A DNA stretch of 64,000 nucleotides from Halomonas beimenensis (GCF_002549795.1 NZ_CP021435.1:3100001-3164000); one strand, 5' to 3'; positions 47,620-57,072 are shown, numbered from the stretch's first letter. A program made the numbers and translations. The notes: generated by a model from the letters alone, not told the origin.

Positions 47620-48669
47620 GTGACACCACCAAGACGCATCACACTCAAGGATCTGGCGGCCCAGTTGGGGGTGTCCACCGCGACCGTCTCCAATGCCTTC
47701 AACCGCCCCGACCAGCTCTCGCCGAAGCTGCGCGAGCACATCCTCCACGAGGCTCGTCTGCGCGGCTATCAGGGGCCGGATGCCAAGGCCCGTAGCCTGC
47801 GCACCGGACGCTCCCAGATCGTCGCGGTGATCCTCGCCGAGAGCCTCACCTACAGCCTCAACGACGCAGTGGCCAGCGAGTTGCTGTCCGGCATCGCCGA
47901 GGTGCTGGATGCCCAGGGCCACACCCTGCTGCTGCTCTCCGGGCGCCAGTCGCCGGCCCGGGTGCCGGGCTCGGCGAGCATCGCCGACGGCTTCATCGTC
48001 TACGGCCTGATGCCGAGCCTGGCCATGCTCGCCGACCTGCCCGCCCAGCGTCCCCTGGTGGCGGTGGACTTCGATGTCGAGGGGCAGGCCAGCGTCCATG
48101 TGGACAACGAGCCGGCGGCCTACGCCATCGCTCGACACGCCCTGGGCACGTCCCCAAAGCGGCCCGCGGTGATCAACCTGCGCCTCACCGAGCAGCCCTG
48201 CAACGGCCGGATCGGCCCCGAGCATGCCCTGCTGTCGGCGGACCGGACCATCACCCGTGCCCGCCTGGATGGCTTCCAGCGGGCCTTCGCCGAGCACGGG
48301 ATCGAGCCCGACGATGTGCCGATGTGGAACATCGAGGAGAACACCCATGAGGTCTGTGCCCCGGTGATCGAGGAGATCCTCGACCTGCCCGACGACGAGC
48401 GTCCCGACCTGCTGCTGTGCATGTCCGATCGCATCGCCCTGACCGCCCTGATCCTGGCCGAGGCCCGGGGGCTGCGGGTTCCCGACGACCTGCGGATCAC
48501 CGGCTTCGACGGCATCGCCGAGGGCCAGTACCGGGCACCGCGGCTGACCACGGTGCGCCAGGACAGCGTCGAGAAGGGCCGGGTGGCGGCGCGCATGATC
48601 CTTGGCCTGGAACCGCCCTCGTCCCGCCTGCTGGGCACCGAACTGGTGATCGGCGAGACCTGCCCCTGA
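47620..48669 (+). CDS. LacI-family transcriptional regulator of the sugar locus
   Basis: A 349-residue repressor. The N-terminal HTH is ITLKDLAAQLGVSTATVSNAFNRPDQLS, and the periplasmic-binding-protein-like effector domain ends in ELVIGETCP. GTG is the start, with AGGA seven bases upstream. It is the last gene of the alpha-glucoside locus and is the natural ligand of the palindromes at 38308 and 38502. The inducer is probably an intracellular glucoside or its glucose product. It belongs to the AglR-type group, but the exact name is not certain. Confidence 0.9.
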   Translation: MTPPRRITLKDLAAQLGVSTATVSNAFNRPDQLSPKLREHILHEARLRGYQGPDAKARSLRTGRSQIVAVILAESLTYSLNDAVASELLSGIAEVLDAQGHTLLLLSGRQSPARVPGSASIADGFIVYGLMPSLAMLADLPAQRPLVAVDFDVEGQASVHVDNEPAAYAIARHALGTSPKRPAVINLRLTEQPCNGRIGPEHALLSADRTITRARLDGFQRAFAEHGIEPDDVPMWNIEENTHEVCAPVIEEILDLPDDERPDLLLCMSDRIALTALILAEARGLRVPDDLRITGFDGIAEGQYRAPRLTTVRQDSVEKGRVAARMILGLEPPSSRLLGTELVIGETCP

Positions 48670-48694
48670 TCCCGGGACGGCTCGGGATCAGGGG
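48663..48694. terminator. Terminator hairpin after the LacI gene
   Basis: A perfect 12-bp stem, CCCCTGATCCCG (48663-48674) and CGGGATCAGGGG (48683-48694), includes the TGA stop itself. The T content after it is low. It separates the sugar locus from the two-component genes. Confidence 0.7.
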
Positions 48695-48811
48695 CCCTTG
48701 CCGGCACGCCGCTAGCGACGACCGGCAGCGTGCCTTGCACCGGAATTGCACCCTCCCCGACGCCGACTGCGCTACCCTGAAGCCCTTCGCCCGACCCTCG
48801 AGAGTCGTCGC

Positions 48812-50251
48812 ATGTCCATCCGCCGCGCCCTGCCTCCCGCCGTTTCCCGGCTCGGCATCAAGCTGTTCCTGATCATCCTGGTGGTCAACGTGGTGATCGC
48901 CGGCCTGGTGTTCGTCGCCGTGTCGCGCAGCCTCGACCAGGGCTTCATCGAGTACCTGGACCGTACCCAGACCCAACGGGCCGAGACGCTCGCCCGGGGG
49001 CTCGCCGACGAGTGGGCCTGGCGGGGCGACTGGCAATGGCTGCGCCAGTCCCCCCGCGCCTGGCGACAGCTGGTGCGCCGACAGCTGTGGCCCGGCGATG
49101 CCCCGCCCCCCGAGGGGATCGAACGACGCCTGGGCGACCCCAGGCACTTCATCCTCCACGATGCCGAGGGCCTGCCGGTGATCGGCCTGCCGCCCGACAA
49201 CGACCTGGAGGCCGCCGAGCTGCGCTGGCTGCCCATCGTCAGCGACGGCCGGCGGGTCGGCACCCTGGGCTATCGCCCGCCCCAGCAGCTGATGGCACGC
49301 ATGGACCGCATCTTCCTGGCCCAGCAGCGTCGCAACCTGGCGATCATCGTCGCCGCCCTGGGGCTGGCCTCGCTGTTGCTGGCGGGGGGCCTGTCCTGGT
49401 GGCTGGGACGCCGTGCCCGGGGCATGACGCTGGCCACCCGCCGGCTCACCGAGGGGGACTACAGCACCCGGCTGCCGGAGCGCGGCCGCGACGAGCTTTC
49501 CCGCCTGGCGCATGACTTCAACGTGCTGGCCGCCACCCTGGAGGCCAGCCGCGAGGCACGCAGCCGCTGGGTCTCCGACATCGCCCATGAGTTGCGCACC
49601 CCGCTGGCCGTGCTGCGCGGCGAGATCGAGGCCATGCAGGACGGGGTGCGCGCGCTGGACCTCGACAACCTGGGGTCCCTGGCCCAGGAGGTCGGCCAGC
49701 TGGAGCGCCTGGTGGCCGACCTGCGGCTGCTCTCCCAGAGCGATGCCGGCGCCCTGGAGGTCCATCTGGCCCCGCTGGACCTGGCCGCGAGCCTGGGCAC
49801 CCGCCTGGACGAAGCCGGCAGCTGGCTCGCCGACCAGGGAATCGAACTCGAGGTCGAGGTCCCCGGCCCGGCCTGGATCCGCGGCGATGCCCAGCGCCTG
49901 CGCCAGCTGTGGACCAACCTGCTGGACAACACCTGCGCCTATACCCGGCCGCCCGGCCGACTGCGGGTGCGCCTCGAGACCGAGGGCACGCACTATCGAG
50001 TACGCTGGGAGGACAGCGCCCCCGGGGTGCCGGGCACGGAACTCCCCCGGCTCACCGAGCGTCTCTATCGGGTCGAGGGATCGCGCAGCCGCGCCAGCGG
50101 CGGCAGCGGCCTGGGTCTGTCCATCGCCGCGGCGCTGGCCCGGGCCCATGGCGCCGAGATGACACCCAGCCCTTCGTCGCTGGGCGGGCTATGCTGGAGC
50201 CTGACCTTTCCCGCCTTCGCCGACCAACCGCCCAGGGAGGACACTGCATGA
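48812..50251 (+). CDS. Sensor histidine kinase, BaeS-like
   Basis: A 479-residue membrane kinase with a first helix around 16-37 (IKLFLIILVVNVVIAGLVFVAV), a periplasmic sensor of about 135 residues, a second helix around 175-198, a HAMP linker (RLTEGDYSTRLPERGRDELSRLAHDFN), HisKA with His259 (SDIAHELRTPLAVLRG), and HATPase (LWTNLLDNTCAYTRPPG, then GSGLGLSIAAAL). Organisation and motifs fit BaeS-type envelope or drug-stress sensors. It is coupled to the regulator gene by ATGA. Confidence 0.9.
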   Translation: MSIRRALPPAVSRLGIKLFLIILVVNVVIAGLVFVAVSRSLDQGFIEYLDRTQTQRAETLARGLADEWAWRGDWQWLRQSPRAWRQLVRRQLWPGDAPPPEGIERRLGDPRHFILHDAEGLPVIGLPPDNDLEAAELRWLPIVSDGRRVGTLGYRPPQQLMARMDRIFLAQQRRNLAIIVAALGLASLLLAGGLSWWLGRRARGMTLATRRLTEGDYSTRLPERGRDELSRLAHDFNVLAATLEASREARSRWVSDIAHELRTPLAVLRGEIEAMQDGVRALDLDNLGSLAQEVGQLERLVADLRLLSQSDAGALEVHLAPLDLAASLGTRLDEAGSWLADQGIELEVEVPGPAWIRGDAQRLRQLWTNLLDNTCAYTRPPGRLRVRLETEGTHYRVRWEDSAPGVPGTELPRLTERLYRVEGSRSRASGGSGLGLSIAAALARAHGAEMTPSPSSLGGLCWSLTFPAFADQPPREDTA

Positions 50252-50958
50252 ACACCCCGGCTCTCGTCCCGGACAACGTCCTGATCGTCGAGGACGAGCC
50301 CAAGATCGCCCGCCTGGTCGCCGACTACCTGGAAGGCAGCGGCTTCACTACGCATCACCTGGATCATGGCGATGCGGTGCTGCCCTGGTTGAGCGATCGC
50401 TCCACCCATCCCGAGCTGATCCTGCTGGACCTGATGCTGCCGGGCACCGACGGCCTGACCCTGTGCCGGGAGATCCGCCAGCGATGGCCCCGCATCGCCA
50501 TCATCATGCTCACCGCCCGGGTCGAGGAGGTCGACCGCCTGCTGGGCCTGGAGCTGGCCGCCGACGACTACATCTGCAAGCCCTTCAGCCCCCGGGAGGT
50601 CGTGGCCCGGAGCCGGGCCGTCCTGCGTCGCAGCCGGGCCGCGGACGCCGCCGAGGCCCCCGTCCCCGACACCCTCAGCCTCGACGAGGAGGGCTGGCGG
50701 GCGCTGGCCGACGGCCAGGACCTGGGGCTCACCGCGGTGGAATTCCAGCTGCTGCGGGTGATGATGCACTCCCCTGGACGGATCTTCTCCCGGGAACAGC
50801 TGATGGACCACATGTACCGGGATCATCGCATCGTCTCCGAGCGCACCGTGGACAGCCATATCAAGAAGCTGCGCAAGAAGATCGCCGAGGTCTGGCCGGA
50901 GCGGGAGGTGATACGCTCGGTCTACGGCGTGGGCTACAAGTACCAGCCCGAGGAGTGA
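50248..50958 (+). CDS. OmpR-family response regulator, BaeR-like
   Basis: A 236-residue regulator. The receiver has Asp61 (LILLDLMLPGTDG), acidic pocket EDE (VLIVEDEPK) and Lys in DDYICKPFSPREV. The OmpR winged helix (LTAVEFQLLRVMMHSPGRIFSREQLMDHMY, then SERTVDSHIKKLRKKI) is C-terminal. It is phosphorylated by the overlapping kinase. Targets are not visible; no efflux operon is next to it. Confidence 0.92.
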   Translation: MNTPALVPDNVLIVEDEPKIARLVADYLEGSGFTTHHLDHGDAVLPWLSDRSTHPELILLDLMLPGTDGLTLCREIRQRWPRIAIIMLTARVEEVDRLLGLELAADDYICKPFSPREVVARSRAVLRRSRAADAAEAPVPDTLSLDEEGWRALADGQDLGLTAVEFQLLRVMMHSPGRIFSREQLMDHMYRDHRIVSERTVDSHIKKLRKKIAEVWPEREVIRSVYGVGYKYQPEE

Positions 50959-51013
50959 GTCCTGCCCCGCCGCCGGGGAGTCGGTGGCGACGCGGGCCGG
51001 AGAGGAGATGGTG

Positions 51014-51850
51014 ATGGCACACCCCCACGATGCCCAGGGCTTCTGGCGCGACCCGGCGCTGCCCTTCCTGGAGGCACGCCGGGTGACGGACGGTCGCCGC
51101 GTCTGCTACGCGAAGCACAGCCACGAGACCTTCTCGATCGGCGCCATCACCGGGGGAGTCAGCACCTACTGGAACCAGGGCCACGAGGAGGCGGTCGGCC
51201 CGGGCTCGGTCGTGGTCATGAACCCCGGGGACGTGCATGCCTGCAACCCCATCGACGACCGTCCCTGGTCCTACGACATGCTCTATCTCGACGCCGCCTG
51301 GCTCGCCGGCCTCCAGCACGAGCTCGAGGCCCCCGCCCCCCGGGACTTCGCGATGTTCGCCACCCGCTCCAGCGCCCAGCCGGGGCTCCACCGTGACCTG
51401 ACGGCCCTGTGCGACACCCTCTTCGACCCCGACGCCACGCGCCTGGCCCGGGAGACCGAGGCCACCGCCTTCGGTCTCGAGATGCAGCGCCGGCTGGCGC
51501 CACGGGCACGGGTGGCCGGCGGCGATCCCCGCGGCCTGCGCCGGGCGGCGGATTTCATCGACGCCCACTGCACCCAGGCCATCGGCCTGGACGACATCTG
51601 CCGTGCCGCCGGCCTGTCGCGCTCGTACCTGGTGAGGCGCTTCAAGGCCCACTTCGGCCTGACGCCCCATGCCTTCCTCATCGACCGGCGCATCCGGCTC
51701 GGCCGCGACGAGCTGCGCCGCGGCCGGCCCATCGCCGAGGTCGCCATGAACTGCGGCTTCGCCGACCAGGCCCACTTCCAGCGCACCTTCAAGCGGCTGC
51801 TGGCCGCCACCCCGGGCCAGTACGCTCAGAGCCTCGCGATCACCAGATAA
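51014..51850 (+). CDS. AraC-family regulator with cupin N-terminus
   Basis: A 278-residue regulator. The AraC-binding cupin domain (AKHSHETFSIGAITGGV, GPGSVVVMNPGDVHACNPID) is followed by two HTH motifs (IGLDDICRAAGLSRSYLVRRFKAHFGLTPH and IAEVAMNCGFADQAHFQRTFKRLLAATPGQY). AGAGGAG lies six bases before ATG 51014. The last 25 bases overlap the convergent LysE-family gene, the usual partner of this regulator type. Confidence 0.9.
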   Translation: MAHPHDAQGFWRDPALPFLEARRVTDGRRVCYAKHSHETFSIGAITGGVSTYWNQGHEEAVGPGSVVVMNPGDVHACNPIDDRPWSYDMLYLDAAWLAGLQHELEAPAPRDFAMFATRSSAQPGLHRDLTALCDTLFDPDATRLARETEATAFGLEMQRRLAPRARVAGGDPRGLRRAADFIDAHCTQAIGLDDICRAAGLSRSYLVRRFKAHFGLTPHAFLIDRRIRLGRDELRRGRPIAEVAMNCGFADQAHFQRTFKRLLAATPGQYAQSLAITR

Positions 51851-52425
51851 CCCGCACTCGCCACCAGCAGCAGCGCCAGCAGCCGATTGACGGCGCGGAC
51901 CTGGCCGAGGTGGCGGAGGAAGCGCCGCAGGAAGGCCCCGGCATAGGCCCAGCAGCCGATGGACAGGAAGCAGATCACGAAGTACAGCGCCGCGAACCAC
52001 CCGACCAGGGCGAGATCGCCGCTGGCGGCGTAGGCTCCCATGCCCGCCAGCGAGGCCAGCCAGGCCTTGGGATTGAGCCACTGCATGGTGGCGCCGACCA
52101 GCATCGAGGGGCCCGCGCCCCCATCCGCCCCTTCCAGCCGCCCGTCATCGGCGACCAGCCGGTAGGCCATGTACAGCAGGAAGGCGACCCCGGCCCAGCG
52201 CACCGCGCCGAGGATCCCCGGCCAGCGGGCGAGCATCTCGTGCAGGCCCAGGCCGATCATCACCAGCAGCAGGGTGAAGCCCAGGGTCGCGCCGGTGACG
52301 TGGCGCAGGCTCGCCCGGAAGCCATGGCGAGTCCCGGAAGCCAGGGCTACCAGGTTCACCGGGCCGGGCGAGATCGACGCCGCCAGGGCGAAGGCCGCCA
52401 TGGAGAGCGACAAGGTCAGGGTCAT
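51826..52425 (-). CDS. LysE/RhtB-family amino acid exporter
   Basis: A 199-residue membrane protein with about six helices and the family opening SISPGPVNLVALASGTRHGFRASL, then MQWLNPKAWLASLAGMGAY. It exports amino acids or derivatives; the substrate is unknown. It overlaps the AraC gene tail to tail by 25 bases. This AraC-LysE pairing recurs widely and suggests AraC control. Confidence 0.9.
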   Translation of the reverse strand: MTLTLSLSMAAFALAASISPGPVNLVALASGTRHGFRASLRHVTGATLGFTLLLVMIGLGLHEMLARWPGILGAVRWAGVAFLLYMAYRLVADDGRLEGADGGAGPSMLVGATMQWLNPKAWLASLAGMGAYAASGDLALVGWFAALYFVICFLSIGCWAYAGAFLRRFLRHLGQVRAVNRLLALLLVASAGYLVIARL

Positions 52426-52563
52426 GAGGAACCTCCTGTCTCGGGTTGAGGCTCCCCAGGCTAGGCGGCCACGGGGGCGGCGTATTGAACGAGATTGCCC
52501 CGATGCCGCCCTTCGGTCCTGGCAGGCCTCGTCAAGACGGCGGGCAGGCTCGCTCCGGCGCCA

Positions 52564-53907
52564 TCATCGATCGCCTCCCCCATCCGCAGGGGCCGAACCG
52601 GGATCCTCCCGCTCCTCTTCGTCCGGGTGCAGCACGAGGTCCTCCACCGCCGTATCCAGCAGCCGCTCGGTGGCCTTCACCAGGGCGCGTGCCACCCGGT
52701 AGGTCGCCTCCAGCGACACGGACTCGTTGGGGGCATGGGCCAGTTCGATCTCGCCGGGCCCGTACACCACCGTGGGCACGCCCGCCAGCCGCACCCAGCC
52801 CGCCATGTCGCAGCCATAGGGCATCCCGGCGATGGGGGCCGGCTGCCGGAACTCCTCCTCCGTCGCTTCGGCCAGGGACGTCACCAGCGGATGATCCTGC
52901 CGGATCTCGGCGGAGCCGAATCCGGACGCCAGGAGGTGGATGTCCGGCGGATGCTCCCGGAGCCAGGGGTCATCGCCGATGGCGGTCATGATGCTGCGGC
53001 GGAAGCGCGCCTCGGCCTCCTGGAGGGTCTCGCCGAGGGCCACGCCGACGCGGACCTGGGCCTCCAGGGAATCCATGACCGACGAGGACCACAGGCCGCC
53101 CTGGATGGTGCCCACATTGGTGGCATAGGGCAGCGGATGCCGTGCCATCAAGGGATGGGGAACGCCGGCGTTCAGGGCCCGTTCATGCTCGCGCATGGCG
53201 TGGTAGACGGTGATGAAGTGATCCAGCGCACTTTCGCCCTGCAGCCGCCGACTGGCATGGGCCGACTTGCCGGTGATGCGGATCCTCAGCGACATGGCCC
53301 CGGCATGGGCGATGACCAGCTGAGGAACGCCCTCCGCGCCCAGGGTGGGCTCGGGGATGATGGCGGCATCGGCATGCCAGCCTCCGCGGATGGCCGCCAG
53401 GGTACCGAGCCCGCTGTCTTCCTCGGCCGGTACCGCGGCGAAGATGAGGCGTCCGGGGAAGTTCCGGCCGCTCTCGGCGAAGGCCTCGAACGCCGCCATG
53501 GCCGCCACCAGGCCGGCCTTCATGTCCGAGGCGCCGCAGCCGAAGATGCGGTCACCGCGCGCCACTCCCGAGAAGGGTTCGTCATGCCAGTGGTCGTAAT
53601 CGCCGGGGGGCACCACGTCCACATGCCCGGTCAAGAGCACGGAAGGGCCGGGCTGCTCCCCGCGCAGCACGCCCACCACCACCGGCGCCCAGGCGCGTTC
53701 CACCTCATGCCCCGGGTAGCGGGGGTCGCGCTGCAACGAGGCGATGCCATCGTTCCAGTAGGCGATCTCGGCATCGGACCGCTGCAGCCAGTTGGCGATG
53801 TGGGACACCGCCGCGTCTTCCTGGCCGGTGACGGAGGGAATGCGGATCAGCGAGACGAGATCCTCGCGGATACGATCGATGTCGATGAACGACGCACGCC
53901 TGACCAT
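52564..53907 (-). CDS. M20-family metallopeptidase (ArgE/DapE type)
   Basis: A 447-residue deacylase/peptidase. His95 and Asp97 are in LTGHVDVVP, the bridging Asp128 is in CGASDMKAG, and the catalytic Glu pair is at 162-163 (PAEEDSGLG). The dimerisation domain follows (ITGKSAHASRRLQGESALDHF). ArgE-type enzymes deacylate N-acetylornithine or related acyl-amino acids. The C-terminal tail (EEEREDPGSAPADGGGDR) is acidic and low complexity. Substrate unknown. The gene stands alone. Confidence 0.87.
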   Translation of the reverse strand: MVRRASFIDIDRIREDLVSLIRIPSVTGQEDAAVSHIANWLQRSDAEIAYWNDGIASLQRDPRYPGHEVERAWAPVVVGVLRGEQPGPSVLLTGHVDVVPPGDYDHWHDEPFSGVARGDRIFGCGASDMKAGLVAAMAAFEAFAESGRNFPGRLIFAAVPAEEDSGLGTLAAIRGGWHADAAIIPEPTLGAEGVPQLVIAHAGAMSLRIRITGKSAHASRRLQGESALDHFITVYHAMREHERALNAGVPHPLMARHPLPYATNVGTIQGGLWSSSVMDSLEAQVRVGVALGETLQEAEARFRRSIMTAIGDDPWLREHPPDIHLLASGFGSAEIRQDHPLVTSLAEATEEEFRQPAPIAGMPYGCDMAGWVRLAGVPTVVYGPGEIELAHAPNESVSLEATYRVARALVKATERLLDTAVEDLVLHPDEEEREDPGSAPADGGGDR

Positions 53908-54170
53908 GCTCGCGGTCCTCGGGATGGCCCCTGTCGGTTCCTTGAAGTCTAACCCCCCCGGCGAGCCTGCGCGCTCCGAGTCGGTCGTCGGCCTCCCGGA
54001 TGCGGCCAGCCTCGGCGGCCGACGGCATCGACCACCGACGGGGCCGGCGGCCGGGAACTCGACCGCCCCGTCGGTCGGGGATTGCGCCGTCTTTGCACCC
54101 TGGGTCCACGGCTCCTGCACGTCGGGGGGCGAGGCTGCAGACATCCACCCAAGGCGCAAGGAGCATGACC

Positions 54171-54812
54171 ATGACCCCGATCCTCTCACGCAAGCGGCTC
54201 GTGACCCTCCTGCTGGCCGGCCTGGCCACCCCGCTGTCGCTGGTCGCCGGCGCCTCCCCGTCCGACGGACCTGAGCGGGGCCCGCAGGTCGCCCCGCACC
54301 TCCAGGCGCTCTACGACCGGGCCGGCCTGGATGCCGAGACCCGCGAGGCGCTTCACGAAGCCAGGGCCGAGCACCGCCGGACGCTGCGCGAGCTCCAGGC
54401 CGAGCATCGCCAGCGGCTCGCCGAGATCCTCGACGACGACCAGCGTGCGGCCCTGGAGCAGGCCAGACGCGAGCTGCATGAACAGCGGCGAGCCGAACTG
54501 CGCGAGGCTCGACAGGCACGCCTGGACGCCCTGTACGACGAATGGGACCTCGATACGGCGACTCGCGAAGCGCTCGGCGACGCCCAGGCGGACTTCCGCG
54601 AGCAGGCCCGCGCCCTGCGTGAGCGACGGTTCGACGACCGCGAGGCGCGGCGTGAGGCCTGGCGGACGCTTCGCGATGACTTTCGCGACACCCTCGCCGA
54701 GCATCTGGACGAGCGTCAGCTCGACCAGCTTCACGAGGCCCTGCGTCCTCCCCGGCGCGCGCCAGGCCGCCACCATCGGGGCACACCGGCCCAGGCGCCG
54801 GACGCCGGCTGA
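54171..54812 (+). CDS. Spy/CpxP-like periplasmic helical protein
   Basis: A 213-residue protein with a signal peptide (LVTLLLAGLATPLSLVAGA) and an almost wholly helical, Arg/Glu-rich mature part. It has repeated L-x-x-x-R/E units (LQAEHRQRLAEILDDDQRAALEQARRELHEQ) of LTXXQ-like type, in two halves (near 60-110 and 140-195) suggesting an internal duplication. Spy and CpxP are such stress chaperones or sensor partners. AAGGAG lies seven bases before ATG 54171; ATG 54165 is too close to it. No cpx genes are adjacent, though a BaeSR-like pair lies 3 kb upstream. Confidence 0.65.
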   Translation: MTPILSRKRLVTLLLAGLATPLSLVAGASPSDGPERGPQVAPHLQALYDRAGLDAETREALHEARAEHRRTLRELQAEHRQRLAEILDDDQRAALEQARRELHEQRRAELREARQARLDALYDEWDLDTATREALGDAQADFREQARALRERRFDDREARREAWRTLRDDFRDTLAEHLDERQLDQLHEALRPPRRAPGRHHRGTPAQAPDAG

Positions 54813-54835
54813 CCGCTTCCCCTGTCCCGCCCTCG

Positions 54836-54861
54836 AGACGCCCGGCCCGTGCCGGGCGTCT
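54836..54861 (+). terminator. Terminator after the Spy/CpxP-like gene
   Basis: AGACGCCCGGC (54836-54846) pairs perfectly with GCCGGGCGTCT (54851-54861) across a 4-base loop, followed by TGCGTTG. Confidence 0.7.
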
Positions 54862-54940
54862 TGCGTTGTCGAGGCCTCATTCGACTTCGGGATTCACCCT
54901 GATGGATGACGCCGACTTGCAGACCCGCGAGGAGGTGCGT

Positions 54941-54970
54941 ATTTTATTTGAACGTTCATTCAAAATAAAT
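54941..54970. promoter_or_regulatory. BetI-type (TetR) operator before betT
   Basis: An AT-rich inverted repeat: ATTTTATTTGAA on the left mirrors TTCAAAATAAAT on the right, around the perfect palindrome TGAACGTTCA (54949-54958). This resembles the BetI operator of choline/betaine genes. It lies 30 bases before the betT start. Confidence 0.7.
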
Positions 54971-54999
54971 CGTCGCCCCTGGCGGCAGGAGTCTTGCGA

Positions 55000-57051
55000 A
55001 TGTCGAATAATGCCTCCCTTCCCGAGCGACGGGATCGGATCAACCGGACGGTCTTCCACGGCAGCGTGGCCGGCATCCTGGTGTTTTTGGTCCTGACCAT
55101 GACGTTCACCCAGGAGGCCGGCGCCTTCTTCGACGCCGGCCTGGCCTGGGTGAACGACACCTTCGGCTGGTACTACATGCTGGCCGCCGTGGTGTATCTC
55201 GTCTTCGTCGTGGTGATCGGCTTCTCGCGAGTCGGCTCGATCCGCCTGGGGCCGGACCACTCGCGCCCCGAATTCTCGCTGGTGTCCTGGGCCTCGATGC
55301 TGTTCGCCGCCGGCATCGGCATCGACCTGCTGTTCTTCTGCGTGGCCGAGCCGCTGTCGCACTTCCTGGCACCGCCGGATCTCGCCCCCGAGAGCGCCGC
55401 GGCCATGCGCGCCGCCGTGCCCCAGACCTTCCTCCACTGGGGACTGTCCGGCTGGGGCATGTACGTGCTGATGGGCATGGCGCTGGCCTACTTCAGCTAC
55501 CGCCACCGCCTGCCGCTGGCCATCCGCAGCGCCCTCTACCCGCTGCTCGGCAAGCGCATCCATGGCCCGATCGGCAATGCGGTGGACATCACCGCGGTGA
55601 TCTCCACCGTGTTCGGCATCGCCACCAGCCTGGGCATCGGGGTGATGCAGCTGAACTACGGTCTGACCTTCATGTTCGGCGTGCCGGAGAGCCTCGCCAC
55701 CCAGGTGGTGCTGATCGTGCTGGTGGTGATCCTGGCGACCATCTCGGTGATCAGCGGCGTCGAGAAGGGCATCCGCCGGCTGTCCGAGTTCAACATGGGC
55801 CTGGCCGCCGCCCTGCTGCTGTTCGTGCTCTTCCAGGGCGACACCCTGCACCTGCTCGACGCCCTGGTACTCAACGCCGGGGACTACCTGAGCAACTTCG
55901 TCGGTTCGAGCTTCGACACCTACGCCTTCGCCGGCGATGACGCCCAGCAGTGGAAGGGCTGGTGGACCATCTTCTTCTGGGGCTGGTGGATCGCCTGGAC
56001 GCCCTTCGTGGGGCTCTTCCTGGCGCGCATCTCCCGCGGCCGGACCATCCGCGAGTTCGTCATCGGCGCCCTGCTGATCCCGCTGGGCTTCATGATGGCC
56101 TGGATGTCCATCTTCGGTAACAGCGGCATCGAGCTGGTCGCCGACCAGGGCCTGGCGGCGCTGGGCGAGCAGGCGCTGACCTCGCCCCAGACCACCATCT
56201 ACACCTTCCTGGAGCAGTACCCCTATATCGGGATCACCGCCTCGGTGGTGACCATCCTGGGCATCGTCTTCTTCGTCACCTCCGCCGACTCCGGCGCCCT
56301 GGTGCTGGCGAACTTCACCTCGATCCTCTCCGACGTGAACCACGACGCCCCGATCCGCCTGCGCATCTTCTGGTCGGTGACCATCGGCCTGGTGACCGTG
56401 GCCCTGCTGATGGCCGGCGGTCTCTCGGCCCTGCAGAGCGCCGTGGTGATCACCGCCCTGCCCTTCTCGGTGGTGATCTTCGCCATCATGGCGGGCATGA
56501 CCCGGGCGCTGAAGCTGGAGAGCCAGAAGGCCGACGCGCGCCGCCAGGTCAGCGGCTCGGCCCCGGGGGGCGAGTGGCGCGAGCGCCTGGATCGGGCGCT
56601 GGACACCTCCAACCGGGCCGGCGCCGCGGCCACCATCGAGCATGCCATCCGCCCGGCCCTGCGCCAGTTCGCCGAGGAGCTCGAGAGCCGCGGCCAGAGC
56701 GCCACGGTGAGCGAGGAGGAGGTCGAGGGCGAGCCGCTGCCGCAGCTGACCCTGCAGGCGGACTTCGATGAGGCCCACAGCTTCGTCTACCAGGTGCGGG
56801 CCCACCGCCTGCGTACCCCGAGCTTCCTGCCGGTGGACGATGACTACTATGTGCGCCTCGACGTCTACCTGACCGAGGGTGGCGTGGACAAGGACCTCAA
56901 CGGCTATACCCGCGGCCAGGTGCTCGGCGACGTGCTGTCCGAATACGAGCGCCACCTGCACTTCCTGGCCCTGGCCGGCGAGGGCGGCGCCAGCGTCCAG
57001 GCCATGCCCGGCTCGGTAGGCGAGCCGCCCCAGGACCTGAGCCCCGCCTGA
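55000..57051 (+). CDS. betT: BCCT-family osmolyte transporter, BetT-like
   Basis: A 683-residue sodium- or proton-coupled transporter with about twelve helices in the first 500 residues. It shows the BCCT signature around GWGMYVLMGMALAYFSYRHRLPLAIRSALYPL and the Trp-rich helix WWTIFFWGWWIAWTPFVG. A cytoplasmic C-terminal domain of about 180 residues (from about 500) is typical of BetT and senses osmotic change. The likely substrate is choline (or glycine betaine). AGGAG lies seven bases before the ATG. The upstream BetI-like site suggests choline control. Confidence 0.9.
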   Translation: MSNNASLPERRDRINRTVFHGSVAGILVFLVLTMTFTQEAGAFFDAGLAWVNDTFGWYYMLAAVVYLVFVVVIGFSRVGSIRLGPDHSRPEFSLVSWASMLFAAGIGIDLLFFCVAEPLSHFLAPPDLAPESAAAMRAAVPQTFLHWGLSGWGMYVLMGMALAYFSYRHRLPLAIRSALYPLLGKRIHGPIGNAVDITAVISTVFGIATSLGIGVMQLNYGLTFMFGVPESLATQVVLIVLVVILATISVISGVEKGIRRLSEFNMGLAAALLLFVLFQGDTLHLLDALVLNAGDYLSNFVGSSFDTYAFAGDDAQQWKGWWTIFFWGWWIAWTPFVGLFLARISRGRTIREFVIGALLIPLGFMMAWMSIFGNSGIELVADQGLAALGEQALTSPQTTIYTFLEQYPYIGITASVVTILGIVFFVTSADSGALVLANFTSILSDVNHDAPIRLRIFWSVTIGLVTVALLMAGGLSALQSAVVITALPFSVVIFAIMAGMTRALKLESQKADARRQVSGSAPGGEWRERLDRALDTSNRAGAAATIEHAIRPALRQFAEELESRGQSATVSEEEVEGEPLPQLTLQADFDEAHSFVYQVRAHRLRTPSFLPVDDDYYVRLDVYLTEGGVDKDLNGYTRGQVLGDVLSEYERHLHFLALAGEGGASVQAMPGSVGEPPQDLSPA

Positions 57052-57072
57052 TCCGGCACGCCCCCAGCGACG

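Noticed and set aside
54866-55096. Small frame overlapping the start of betT
   Set aside because: It runs through the operator and into betT in another frame without a ribosome site; betT is far better supported.
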